DNA of 64,000 nt from Chryseobacterium sp. T16E-39 (lineage in GTDB: Bacteria > Bacteroidota > Bacteroidia > Flavobacteriales > Weeksellaceae). Positions 33,253 to 40,272 of the stretch are shown here, piece after piece. The stretch's first letter is position 1. Each line of letters opens with the position of its first letter. Location: contig NZ_CP022282.1 in assembly GCF_002216065.1 (NCBI RefSeq), positions 4,216,001 through 4,280,000 of the forward strand, written 5' to 3'. Below the pieces are notes generated by a model that worked only from the letters and a program-made list of their open reading frames with translations, was not told the DNA's origin and did not search any database. The position numbers and the translations under genes are program-made.

Positions 33253-33342
33253 TTATTTTTTCTTATGTCTGTTTGCTCTTCTTCTTTTCTTTCTTTTGTG
33301 AGTTGCAACCTTGTGTCTTTTTCTTTTCTTTCCGCTTGGCAT
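33253..33342 (-). CDS. 29-residue basic peptide with AURKAIP1/COX24 (mS38/bS22-like) domain
   Basis: The reading frame begins MPSGKKRKRHKVATHK and ends with a run of Lys/Arg/His, 29 codons in all, and it is conserved as a block in Bacteroidota. The AURKAIP1/COX24 domain is the basic peptide that in mitochondria is ribosomal protein mS38 and in mycobacteria bS22. A ribosome role in this organism is an inference from that family. It sits between HU and rng. Confidence 0.8.
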   Translation of the reverse strand: MPSGKKRKRHKVATHKRKKRRRANRHKKK

Positions 33343-33384
33343 AATTTTAAATTTTTTAGTAACTAGTTAATATTCAGTTAATTT

Positions 33385-33675
33385 TTATTTTACTGCAACT
33401 TTAGTTTTTACTTTCTCAACAAAAGATTTTGATGGTTTGAAAGCAGGGATATTGTGAGCAGGAATCTCGATTGCAGTGTTCTTAGAAATGTTTCTTCCTG
33501 TTTTAGCAGCCCTTGTTTTAATTATAAAAGAACCGAAACCTCTTAGATAAACGTTATCTCCATTATACATAGAAGTCCTGATCTCCTGCATAAAAGCTTC
33601 TACAACTTTCTGTGTTTCATTCTTTTCTGTTCCCAACTTATTTGAGATGGTGTTTACCAATTCTGCCTTTGTCAT
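33385..33675 (-). CDS. HU/IHF family DNA-binding protein
   Basis: The 96-residue protein is close to the usual 90-95 for HU. It has the helical dimerisation part MTKAELVNTISNKLGTEKNETQKVVEAF and the DNA-binding arm GFGSFIIKTRAAKTGRNISKNTAIEIPAHNIPAFKPSKSF. It bends and compacts DNA. A TAnnTTTG promoter lies 31 bp upstream. Confidence 0.95.
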   Translation of the reverse strand: MTKAELVNTISNKLGTEKNETQKVVEAFMQEIRTSMYNGDNVYLRGFGSFIIKTRAAKTGRNISKNTAIEIPAHNIPAFKPSKSFVEKVKTKVAVK

Positions 33676-33705
33676 TTCCTTTTTTAATTTTAAATTTTAG
33701 GTGTG

Positions 33706-33713
33706 CAAATTTA
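33706..33713 (-). promoter_or_regulatory. -7 box of the HU gene
   Basis: CAAATTTA on the plus strand reads TAAATTTG on the minus strand, 31 bp before the HU start. Confidence 0.6.
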
Positions 33714-33813
33714 GTTAAAAAAATTGAATACTAGCAAATTAGTGGCAAAAAAATTTCGGTAACGGGTTGAGGTTTTTATGTTTACTCTATATGAATATTA
33801 TATTAAGATGCAT

Positions 33814-34485
33814 TTACATGCTTGAATTGTAATATCCGTTTTCAACACAGAATCGAATAAGATGAAGTTTCGTCTTGAGTCCTAATTTCTCTGTAAGTCT
33901 ATTGATATAGGTGTCAATAGTCCTTGTGCTGAGATTTAATTTTTCTCCGATTTCCTTATTGCTAAAGCCTTCATAGCAGAATTTCATTAGTTGTATTTCT
34001 GTAGAAGAAAGCTCTTCCTGGCTCTTTTTTTGTCGGTCCATATACTCCATAACAGCAAGAGGCTGCTGTTCCCATTCTTTAGAATAGGCTTCATAATCGA
34101 ATGTATTTGAGGCGACCTGTCCTTTTATAATATCTCTGATAATATTGCTTTTTTTCTCACAATAAAAAATATTGGGGATCTTGGAGAGTATTTCTGCCAT
34201 ATCTTCCTGGTAGGTTCCGGAATACGTAATGATTGGTGTTTCAGAATTGCTCTTTCGGATATACTTTATGGCTTCAATTCCGCTTAGTACGGGCATGAAA
34301 AGTTCAATGACAAAGACATCTTCCTGTCTTCTGTAGATTCTATTCACGAGTTCATGCCCATTGTTACAGTCATTAAGGAGCATGTAAAAAGGGTTTTCTA
34401 AAAGCGTTTTGACAAGTATCTTTTTAAAATAAAAATCGCTGTCGGCAATAGAGAATCGTACAGTATTGGTTAAAATTTTATTCAC
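33814..34485 (-). CDS. LuxR-type response regulator with Glu at the phosphoacceptor site
   Basis: The 223-residue protein has an N-terminal receiver-like domain (about 8-125) and a C-terminal GerE helix-turn-helix (LSSTEIQLMKFCYEGFSNKEIGEKLNLSTRTIDTYINRLTEKLGLK). In receivers the phosphorylated Asp lies at the end of beta-3 (D-x-x-MP). Here the matching residue is Glu61 in VFVIELFMPVLSG, while Asp15/Asp17 and Lys111 remain. Glu mimics phosphorylation, so it may be constantly active or respond to something else. No histidine kinase is adjacent. It is divergent from the T6SS operon and a likely regulator of it (inferred). Confidence 0.87.
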   Translation of the reverse strand: MNKILTNTVRFSIADSDFYFKKILVKTLLENPFYMLLNDCNNGHELVNRIYRRQEDVFVIELFMPVLSGIEAIKYIRKSNSETPIITYSGTYQEDMAEILSKIPNIFYCEKKSNIIRDIIKGQVASNTFDYEAYSKEWEQQPLAVMEYMDRQKKSQEELSSTEIQLMKFCYEGFSNKEIGEKLNLSTRTIDTYINRLTEKLGLKTKLHLIRFCVENGYYNSSM

Positions 34486-34589
34486 TTTAATATTTAATAT
34501 CTATTTGGCTTATGATAATTAAATTTAGGGTTCTAAATTAATAAAAACTTATGAATGGTAAAATTAATCTTAATTTAAATGAAAAACAG

Positions 34590-34605
34590 TCCGTTATATC
34601 ACGGA
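34590..34605. promoter_or_regulatory. TCCGT-N6-ACGGA dyad in the T6SS leader region
   Basis: The only strong symmetric element in the 186 bp between the LuxR-type regulator and the first T6SS gene is TCCGT (34590-34594), spacer TATATC, ACGGA (34601-34605). It may be a regulator site. No TAnnTTTG box is evident for the T6SS operon. Confidence 0.35.
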
Positions 34606-34671
34606 AAAGTTAGATATTGTGCAGGATAATTTTTTTTTATACTTTCACAGACCCAAAACAAATCACAAAGT

Positions 34672-35202
34672 ATGTCTTCAAATAGAGAGAAAAAATTAAA
34701 TAAGTCGGACGTCAGAGTAGGCATTTGGAAATTTGTTCTATCCTTTGTCGTTTTAGCCGCTGTTTCTTTTACCAGCGTGTTTTTCTTTTTCAAAAGTTAT
34801 GATGCGCAAACAGACGGCGTTAGCCGCGATGCTGAGGCCTATAGAGAATTATTGGGCCGCAGTGATATCCTCAGAGTACAGGTTGATACCATCTTTAGCA
34901 GAATGAGCAGGCTCAATAGGGTCGAAAATGATATCTTCCTCAGGAATGATATTATTGATAATGTTAATAATGCTAAAAACATTATGGGAAAAGATAGTGC
35001 TGATAATTTCAAGCATTATTCTGTTTTAATGAAACAGATAAGCCCGATGTTGACTTTGAAAAATCATATTGTAGAAGTTTCCAATAAGAAAAAGATCGCA
35101 ATAAGAGACGTAAATGGGTGTATGGGAAGAGTAGGCAGTATGGAAAATGTACTGAAAGAAGACCCTACAAGAAAATTCACAGGTAGTCGAAGAAAAAGAT
35201 AA
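34672..35202 (+). CDS. tssO: Type VI secretion system protein TssO
   Basis: TssO is one of the subunits specific to the Bacteroidota T6SS-iii and belongs to its envelope-spanning complex. The 176-residue protein has a short charged N-terminus, one membrane helix (about residues 18-40, VLSFVVLAAVSFTSVFFFF) and a periplasmic, coiled-coil-like helix region. It starts the T6SS operon and ends 3 bp before a paralogue of the same layout. Confidence 0.82.
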   Translation: MSSNREKKLNKSDVRVGIWKFVLSFVVLAAVSFTSVFFFFKSYDAQTDGVSRDAEAYRELLGRSDILRVQVDTIFSRMSRLNRVENDIFLRNDIIDNVNNAKNIMGKDSADNFKHYSVLMKQISPMLTLKNHIVEVSNKKKIAIRDVNGCMGRVGSMENVLKEDPTRKFTGSRRKR

Positions 35203-35205
35203 GCT

Positions 35206-35727
35206 ATGCAAGGACACATTACATTATCTAAAAAAGAAAAGCAATATCAATTTTTCTATTTGATTTTAATGCTTTTAGCAGCACTCATATTTTTAGGAAT
35301 TATTTTTTTAAAAAGATTTAAATCGCCCTTTTCCGAGGATGATATTATAGCCATTCAGAAACTTGAACAGAAGGCAAAGTTTGATCAGCAACGAAAGCTA
35401 ACCCAGCGTTTGCAGGACAGCACATTCGTTCAGATCAGCAGGCTTACAGATGAAACTACAGAACCTTTCGTAGAGAATTCTATTCAAACAGGGATCAATG
35501 ATATTAATAATACTTTTGGCCCTGATTTTATTGATATCAGAAAAGATGCGTATCCTCAGATCGCACAATTTTATAAAATGTATTTTGAGGACAAAAAAAT
35601 TATCTCCAGAACAACAGAAGATATCAAACTCTTTCAGAAGCAATATCAGGATTGCCTGATTGGCCTTCGGGAAACTAAAGACCGTGTCTTTCAAAGACAG
35701 AATGCATTAAAAGCGAGAACTCAGTAG
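35206..35727 (+). CDS. tssO: Type VI secretion system protein TssO, second copy
   Basis: The 173-residue protein has the same shape as the preceding gene product: basic N-terminus, one membrane helix (about 18-36, FYLILMLLAALIFLGIIF) and a long helical periplasmic tail. The two share little exact sequence, and pairs of TssO-like proteins are usual in T6SS-iii loci. The gene is 3 bp after the first copy and 43 bp before tssP. Confidence 0.8.
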   Translation: MQGHITLSKKEKQYQFFYLILMLLAALIFLGIIFLKRFKSPFSEDDIIAIQKLEQKAKFDQQRKLTQRLQDSTFVQISRLTDETTEPFVENSIQTGINDINNTFGPDFIDIRKDAYPQIAQFYKMYFEDKKIISRTTEDIKLFQKQYQDCLIGLRETKDRVFQRQNALKARTQ

Positions 35728-35770
35728 GCAAAAAATTAATACTCAATCAAAACACATCACAATTATAACT

Positions 35771-36682
35771 ATGAATTATTTTCAAAAAAACAAAAAGAAC
35801 ATTATTATCGGTGTTATTGCAACATTGCTAATTGCGGCTCTTGTTGCATTATGGTTGCAGAAAAAGGTCATTCATTCTGCAGATGATATTGTAGGGGTAG
35901 TATATCCATCTACTTTAAGCGTAGGTGATACACTTGTATTTGAAGATAAAACTCAATTTGCAAAAAGCAAAAAATGGAACTTCGGAGACGGGTCTACTTC
36001 TGAAAAGAGTAGTGGTATTCACTTTTACAGTAAGCCAGGATATTATCCTGTGACACTTATTATCGACAATAAATACTCAAAATCCTTTCCTGTATTGGTT
36101 TCTGCGAGAGCGCTCCAGAAGGCAAAAGATACGGCATTGGCGAAAACAACGATAGAAGCACCGTTGCAGGCTATGCAATTCGAAAATGTACAATTCCGTG
36201 CTGTTTCCGATGCAAAGCAGTTTAGCTGGAAATTTGGAGAAAGTGGAACTACTGATTCCAAAGATAAACTGGCAATCTATTCCTATAAGGAACCAGGGGA
36301 TTATATTGTTACCTTGTATACGGATGAGAGTATTGAGCCCATCATACACAGAATCAAAATTAATCCTTCTTATGATGCCTTAAATGATCAGGATGTAAGT
36401 GTAGAAGATGCCTATGCTAAAATTGATGATGATTTTAAACGTCATTTGCAGCAAATAGCAAATGGAAACAATTTCAATTCACATTATAATTACTTACTTC
36501 AAAAATATCTTTGTAATAACGAAAATACTGTTGTAAAAGTAAACGATAGCAAAGCCAATAACTTTTACATGTATTGTGCAGGACTTCAGTTTGATAAAAA
36601 TACTGTTATCCAGACTGTGAAGGTAAATTTTGATGATGCACAAAACTGTGTAACCAAGGTTGATATCAATCAAAGTAAATAA
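35771..36682 (+). CDS. tssP: Type VI secretion system protein TssP with two PKD domains
   Basis: TssP is a Bacteroidota-specific membrane-complex subunit. The 303-residue protein has one N-terminal membrane helix (about residues 9-28) and two PKD-type beta-sandwich domains in the periplasm. The first, about 40-110, contains KKWNFGDGSTSE and FYSKPGYYPVTLII. The second, about 135-200, contains QFSWKFGESGTTD and YKEPGDYIVTLYT. A cysteine-containing C-terminal domain follows. Coupled with tssO upstream and tssR downstream. Confidence 0.88.
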   Translation: MNYFQKNKKNIIIGVIATLLIAALVALWLQKKVIHSADDIVGVVYPSTLSVGDTLVFEDKTQFAKSKKWNFGDGSTSEKSSGIHFYSKPGYYPVTLIIDNKYSKSFPVLVSARALQKAKDTALAKTTIEAPLQAMQFENVQFRAVSDAKQFSWKFGESGTTDSKDKLAIYSYKEPGDYIVTLYTDESIEPIIHRIKINPSYDALNDQDVSVEDAYAKIDDDFKRHLQQIANGNNFNSHYNYLLQKYLCNNENTVVKVNDSKANNFYMYCAGLQFDKNTVIQTVKVNFDDAQNCVTKVDINQSK

Positions 36683-36730
36683 ACTATTCCCCAATTATTG
36701 GGCATACCAAATCATAAAAGATAAAATAGG

Positions 36731-39130
36731 ATGAGAAATAAATTTCCTCTAGCAGCATATTACATAGGAGTTTCGGTTTTACTAATCAGTTGTCAAGTGA
36801 AATTGCCTTCGAAAAAAACTCCTGAACCGTCACAATACGGACAAATCGATAATTCTACAGTTATCAATGGATATCCAAAGAAATCGGCTCCATGGATTGC
36901 GATTTCAGACCGGTCAAGAAATACAGCTTATCTTGATAAAAATGATGAAAAATCATATAAAGAAGTTAAGTTCTTAGAACCTTTAATGGTTCTAAAACAT
37001 AGAGATGGCATGGTAAAGGTAGCGGAGTATATTCCCGATGCTTTAATGAAAAAAGTGTCTTCAAAGTCTATTAAAACATATGGCTGGATTCCCGAATCTG
37101 AGCTTCTTCTTTGGAACAGTTCTTTAAAAGATGAAAGAACCGGCTACCCGGTAAGGGTTGCAGTAGTGCCAAGCAATAGTGATGTAATCAGAAGTGCAGA
37201 AAGATACTACAAAAACGATTCTATTATGGTTTTCAATTCCCCAAGTTTAATTGAAAATGCCAACGTAAAGATTCCTAACGGACAAATTGTTTATGTCTAT
37301 AAACAGGCTGAAAATAATAAAAGATTTTTAGTAGGTAAAAAACCTAGTTTAGATATTGATAGCATCAGTAAAGGTTTGTATGGCTGGGTAAGCTCTAATG
37401 TGATTTCAGCATGGGGTGAGCGTTCAGCTGTAAAAATGAAAAATAATACTGAAGTTAAAGAAACTACTTTAGGTTTACATGAAGGTTCTCCAGGAGGGAA
37501 TGATGCGGTAAACAGAACGGCAGTACTTCTTACAGACGTCAATAGAAGAACACCTCTTGAAAATATTTATCCTGTTAAGCTCGCTTTAAAAGATGCTCCA
37601 ACTCCGGATTCGAAAACTAAATATTTTACAAATATCTTAGATTACAGTAAAAATTATGTTTTCAATGTATTAGGGGAGCCTATTTACTTTGATCGTTATC
37701 GTGAGATTACAGAAAGAAATAAAAAAATAAATATTGTTTTTGCTTTGGATGTAAGTGCGCCTAATATCCCTTACGCTCCAATAGTAAAATCTTTATTACA
37801 GGATTTACAACTTAGATTTGAAAAACCTTCTTATTTCAATGCCGTAAAATATGGGGTTGTTTTGTATAAAAACAATTCATGTGGCGAGAATGTGATGGTG
37901 TCTAATTTAAGCCAGGATTACAGTAAAATTACTACGTTTATTGATCAGAAGATCAATGAAATGAACTGTCCTACGAATAGTGGATACCAACCCGTTGGTG
38001 AGGGGTTAATGGCAGCAGGAAATCTTCTTTCAACTGTTCCTGATGAAACCAATCTGGTTATTACAGTGGGTACTTCTGCAAATCAGAGTGGTAATATGTT
38101 TGGAGTTATTAACTCTCTTACGCAGGCACAGGCCAGACTGATTATGTTCCAAACGAGTGCGAGATCTTCAGACACCTATAACGACTTTGTTTTACTTGCT
38201 GAAAATATCGTTACCAATACAGCGAAAAATATTGCTGAACTCAAAAAACAAAAAATCATTAACCAAAATGATGTTTTAACAAGAAATAATTTCAGTCTTG
38301 TAGAAGGAGATGAAGGCTTCTTCTCGTTAGATTATCCGAAGCAGAGTATGTCTGAGGGGTTTGTAATTTTCCCTAAAAAAGGGGATGTTGCAACACCGGG
38401 TTATTTGAAAAAATCAGTTGATAGTTTGATCACCCAGGTTACTCTGGATAATACAACGATCGATAATTCTCTTAATGCTTATTTCCATTCTTCAGTGGGG
38501 GCGGGAAGAACTGATGTGGATTTGAAATACAAATACCTGTATCCTGGTCTTACCAACCCTGTTCCTGCAGGAATTGCAGCTCAGCTGATCAATTACGGAA
38601 GTCCGTTTTTAGTAAAAGGATATATTCCAAAAGAACTGAAAGACTATCAGCCAGGACTTGAAAAAGGTATTTTGATTTCTGAAACTGAATATGATAATCT
38701 TAAAGCTTTTTATAAAGAGGTTTATGAAAAAACAGGTGCAGAAAGATCTGATTTTAATCAGTCTAAAGCAGTAAAAGAATATGTTCGACTTCTTAAAAAG
38801 TATAATCCAACGACTAAATTTTTAGACAAAGGAGATTTGTATGAGCAGCCTATGTCGTATGCGGTTGGATTGACTACAGGTTTTGATAATTCTGAAGAGG
38901 AATTAATGTCGAAATATAAGCTTAAAGGCTGGAAGAAATCTAAAATTGTTTTAAATGCAACGGTAAGAACGTATTTCCTTAACTATAAGAATTTAGCCGA
39001 AAGATTACTGACCCATAGAAATGATCCTGCTGTGAAAATTCAGCAAAACGGACAGACATTCTATTGGCTGAACGAATACTTTATGCCAACAATGCTTCCT
39101 GTAGAGGCACCAGAATATACGAAACATTAA
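36731..39130 (+). CDS. tssR: Type VI secretion system protein TssR, lipoprotein with VWA-like domain
   Basis: The 799-residue outer-membrane-linked component of T6SS-iii has a lipobox (LLISCQVKLP, Cys at about 21). An SH3-like region (about 50-130, with WIPESELLLW) is followed by a further beta domain. A von Willebrand A-like domain starts near residue 335 (INIVFALDVSAPN, where the MIDAS DxSxS is degenerate), and a C-terminal domain includes NEYFMPT. It forms the periplasmic part of the complex with TssO and TssP. A strong terminator ends the operon. Confidence 0.86.
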   Translation: MRNKFPLAAYYIGVSVLLISCQVKLPSKKTPEPSQYGQIDNSTVINGYPKKSAPWIAISDRSRNTAYLDKNDEKSYKEVKFLEPLMVLKHRDGMVKVAEYIPDALMKKVSSKSIKTYGWIPESELLLWNSSLKDERTGYPVRVAVVPSNSDVIRSAERYYKNDSIMVFNSPSLIENANVKIPNGQIVYVYKQAENNKRFLVGKKPSLDIDSISKGLYGWVSSNVISAWGERSAVKMKNNTEVKETTLGLHEGSPGGNDAVNRTAVLLTDVNRRTPLENIYPVKLALKDAPTPDSKTKYFTNILDYSKNYVFNVLGEPIYFDRYREITERNKKINIVFALDVSAPNIPYAPIVKSLLQDLQLRFEKPSYFNAVKYGVVLYKNNSCGENVMVSNLSQDYSKITTFIDQKINEMNCPTNSGYQPVGEGLMAAGNLLSTVPDETNLVITVGTSANQSGNMFGVINSLTQAQARLIMFQTSARSSDTYNDFVLLAENIVTNTAKNIAELKKQKIINQNDVLTRNNFSLVEGDEGFFSLDYPKQSMSEGFVIFPKKGDVATPGYLKKSVDSLITQVTLDNTTIDNSLNAYFHSSVGAGRTDVDLKYKYLYPGLTNPVPAGIAAQLINYGSPFLVKGYIPKELKDYQPGLEKGILISETEYDNLKAFYKEVYEKTGAERSDFNQSKAVKEYVRLLKKYNPTTKFLDKGDLYEQPMSYAVGLTTGFDNSEEELMSKYKLKGWKKSKIVLNATVRTYFLNYKNLAERLLTHRNDPAVKIQQNGQTFYWLNEYFMPTMLPVEAPEYTKH

Positions 39131-39151
39131 TTATTATAATTAGATATGGGC

Positions 39152-39184
39152 AAGAGGCGGAAATTTATTTCCGCCTCTTTTTTG
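39152..39184 (+). terminator. Terminator of the tssO-tssO-tssP-tssR operon
   Basis: AAGAGGCGGAAAT and ATTTCCGCCTCTT with a TT loop and T run, 21 bp after the tssR stop. Confidence 0.9.
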
Positions 39185-39317
39185 GGCATACATGATCGTA
39201 TTTCTTAATTCCATGAATCTGTTTAATATTTGATTTTTAAAGGAATATAAAAAACTATTTGCAGAAGATGGTGTGACTAGGTCGATATCCTTTTTTTCCC
39301 GGATTAAAAACCTCGAA

Positions 39318-39333
39318 TCGTAGAACTACTACA
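39318..39333 (+). promoter_or_regulatory. Candidate activator box upstream of hcp1
   Basis: TCGTAGAACTACTACA is almost symmetric around GTAG-N5-CTAC. The same sequence with one base change occurs twice before hcp2, and the distances to the CTTTTAAG element (24 bp) and to the -7 box (48 bp) are identical in both promoters. Confidence 0.7.
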
Positions 39334-39357
39334 AAAATTTAAAAATACATTGAAAAG

Positions 39358-39389
39358 CTTTTAAGAAAAGAAGAGGCATATTATCTTTG
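39358..39389 (+). promoter_or_regulatory. hcp1 core promoter (CTTTTAAG, 16 bp, TATCTTTG)
   Basis: CTTTTAAG (39358-39365) occupies the -33 position and TATCTTTG (39382-39389) matches TAnnTTTG. The same pair with the same spacing precedes hcp2. Confidence 0.65.
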
Positions 39390-39443
39390 TTTTAGCATTC
39401 ACTGAGTCACAAAATACTTATTAACGATTAAAAATTTACAATA

Positions 39444-39845
39444 ATGGCAGCAAATTCTAGAGGAATTTTAAAATTCAACGGTGGCGAAGGTCAAAAATTA
39501 TTGAAACTGAACTACAGCGTTTCAAGATCAACAGATGTATCGGGACGTGTGGCTTCAGATCCTTCGAACGCTTTAATAAAGCTAACAGTAGAAGCTACAG
39601 ACAAATCAGATATTCTTGAGAGTTTACTGAACGGAAAATACAAGCCAACTAGTGGAGAGGTTACGTTCAACAAATCTCACGAGGAAGGAACATTAATTAC
39701 TTTAAAGTGGGAAAACGGATATGTAATCCAGCATGAAGTAGACTTTAATGCAGTAGATGAAAACAGTATGCTGATCAGCTTTGTGGTAAGTGCAGAGACC
39801 ATTAACTATGGCCTTGCTGCATATGAAGGTTTATGGCCGAGCTAA
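39444..39845 (+). CDS. tssD: Type VI secretion system tube protein Hcp (TssD), copy 1
   Basis: Hcp hexamers stack into the inner tube fired by the T6SS. The 133-residue protein has the Bacteroidota TssD pattern: ILKFNGGEGQKLLKLNYSVSRSTDVSGRVASDPSNA, then LLNGKYKPTSGEVTFNKS and GYVIQHEVDFNAVDENSMLISFVVSAE. About 87% identical to copy 2 at 44132 over the shared length, so one is a recent duplicate. It is a single-gene unit with its own promoter and terminator, which allows the high expression needed for a tube subunit. Confidence 0.93.
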   Translation: MAANSRGILKFNGGEGQKLLKLNYSVSRSTDVSGRVASDPSNALIKLTVEATDKSDILESLLNGKYKPTSGEVTFNKSHEEGTLITLKWENGYVIQHEVDFNAVDENSMLISFVVSAETINYGLAAYEGLWPS

Positions 39846-39878
39846 TCCAAAAACGACACATTTAATCCACATTCATAG

Positions 39879-39911
39879 AAAAAGACTGTCCATCAAAAGA
39901 CAGTCTTTTTT
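39879..39911 (+). terminator. Terminator of hcp1
   Basis: AAAAAGACTGTC and GACAGTCTTTTTT enclose an 8-nt loop, followed by T. Confidence 0.9.
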
Positions 39912-40272
39912 GCCTGAGGTTATTTCAGCATATGGGGCATCGGAATGATGCGGCCTTTTATAGAAGAATACTTTCGCTAAAGGGAAATGGGATTGGATAT
40001 TTTTTTTTACCTTTAAACCTCACCACAATCATCAATTATGTTAATCATATCTGAGAAGCTGCATAGAATATTTTTTGGATCATCAGACCTATATAATGAG
40101 GTCTTTTGGAACCTTTTGATCGCGGATGATTATGGTGCAGTGGTCTGATATAATTATTTTAAGTGAAGTTTCAGTTTTTCCTGTTTAATAACAGCTGCTT
40201 GTGACTTTATTTAGGGAATAAATAACCAAATTATTACATACAACACAACATATATTAATAAGAAAATTATCA
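39912..40272 (+). other. Gene-free leader region before clpV
   Basis: The 361 bp before clpV contain no coding frame. A small hairpin AGACCT-N8-AGGTCT at 40085-40104, followed by TTT, is the only structure seen and may be a minor attenuator. No TAnnTTTG box or copy of the hcp motif is visible, so the promoter of clpV is not identified. Confidence 0.4.

Noticed and set aside
36043-36349. Minus-strand frames opposite tssP
   Set aside because: Shadows of the PKD-domain gene, with no promoter and no family features.
40085-40104. Hairpin AGACCT-N8-AGGTCT as a riboswitch or attenuator of clpV
   Set aside because: The stem is only six base pairs with a short T tract, and no ligand-binding motif or leader peptide is seen.
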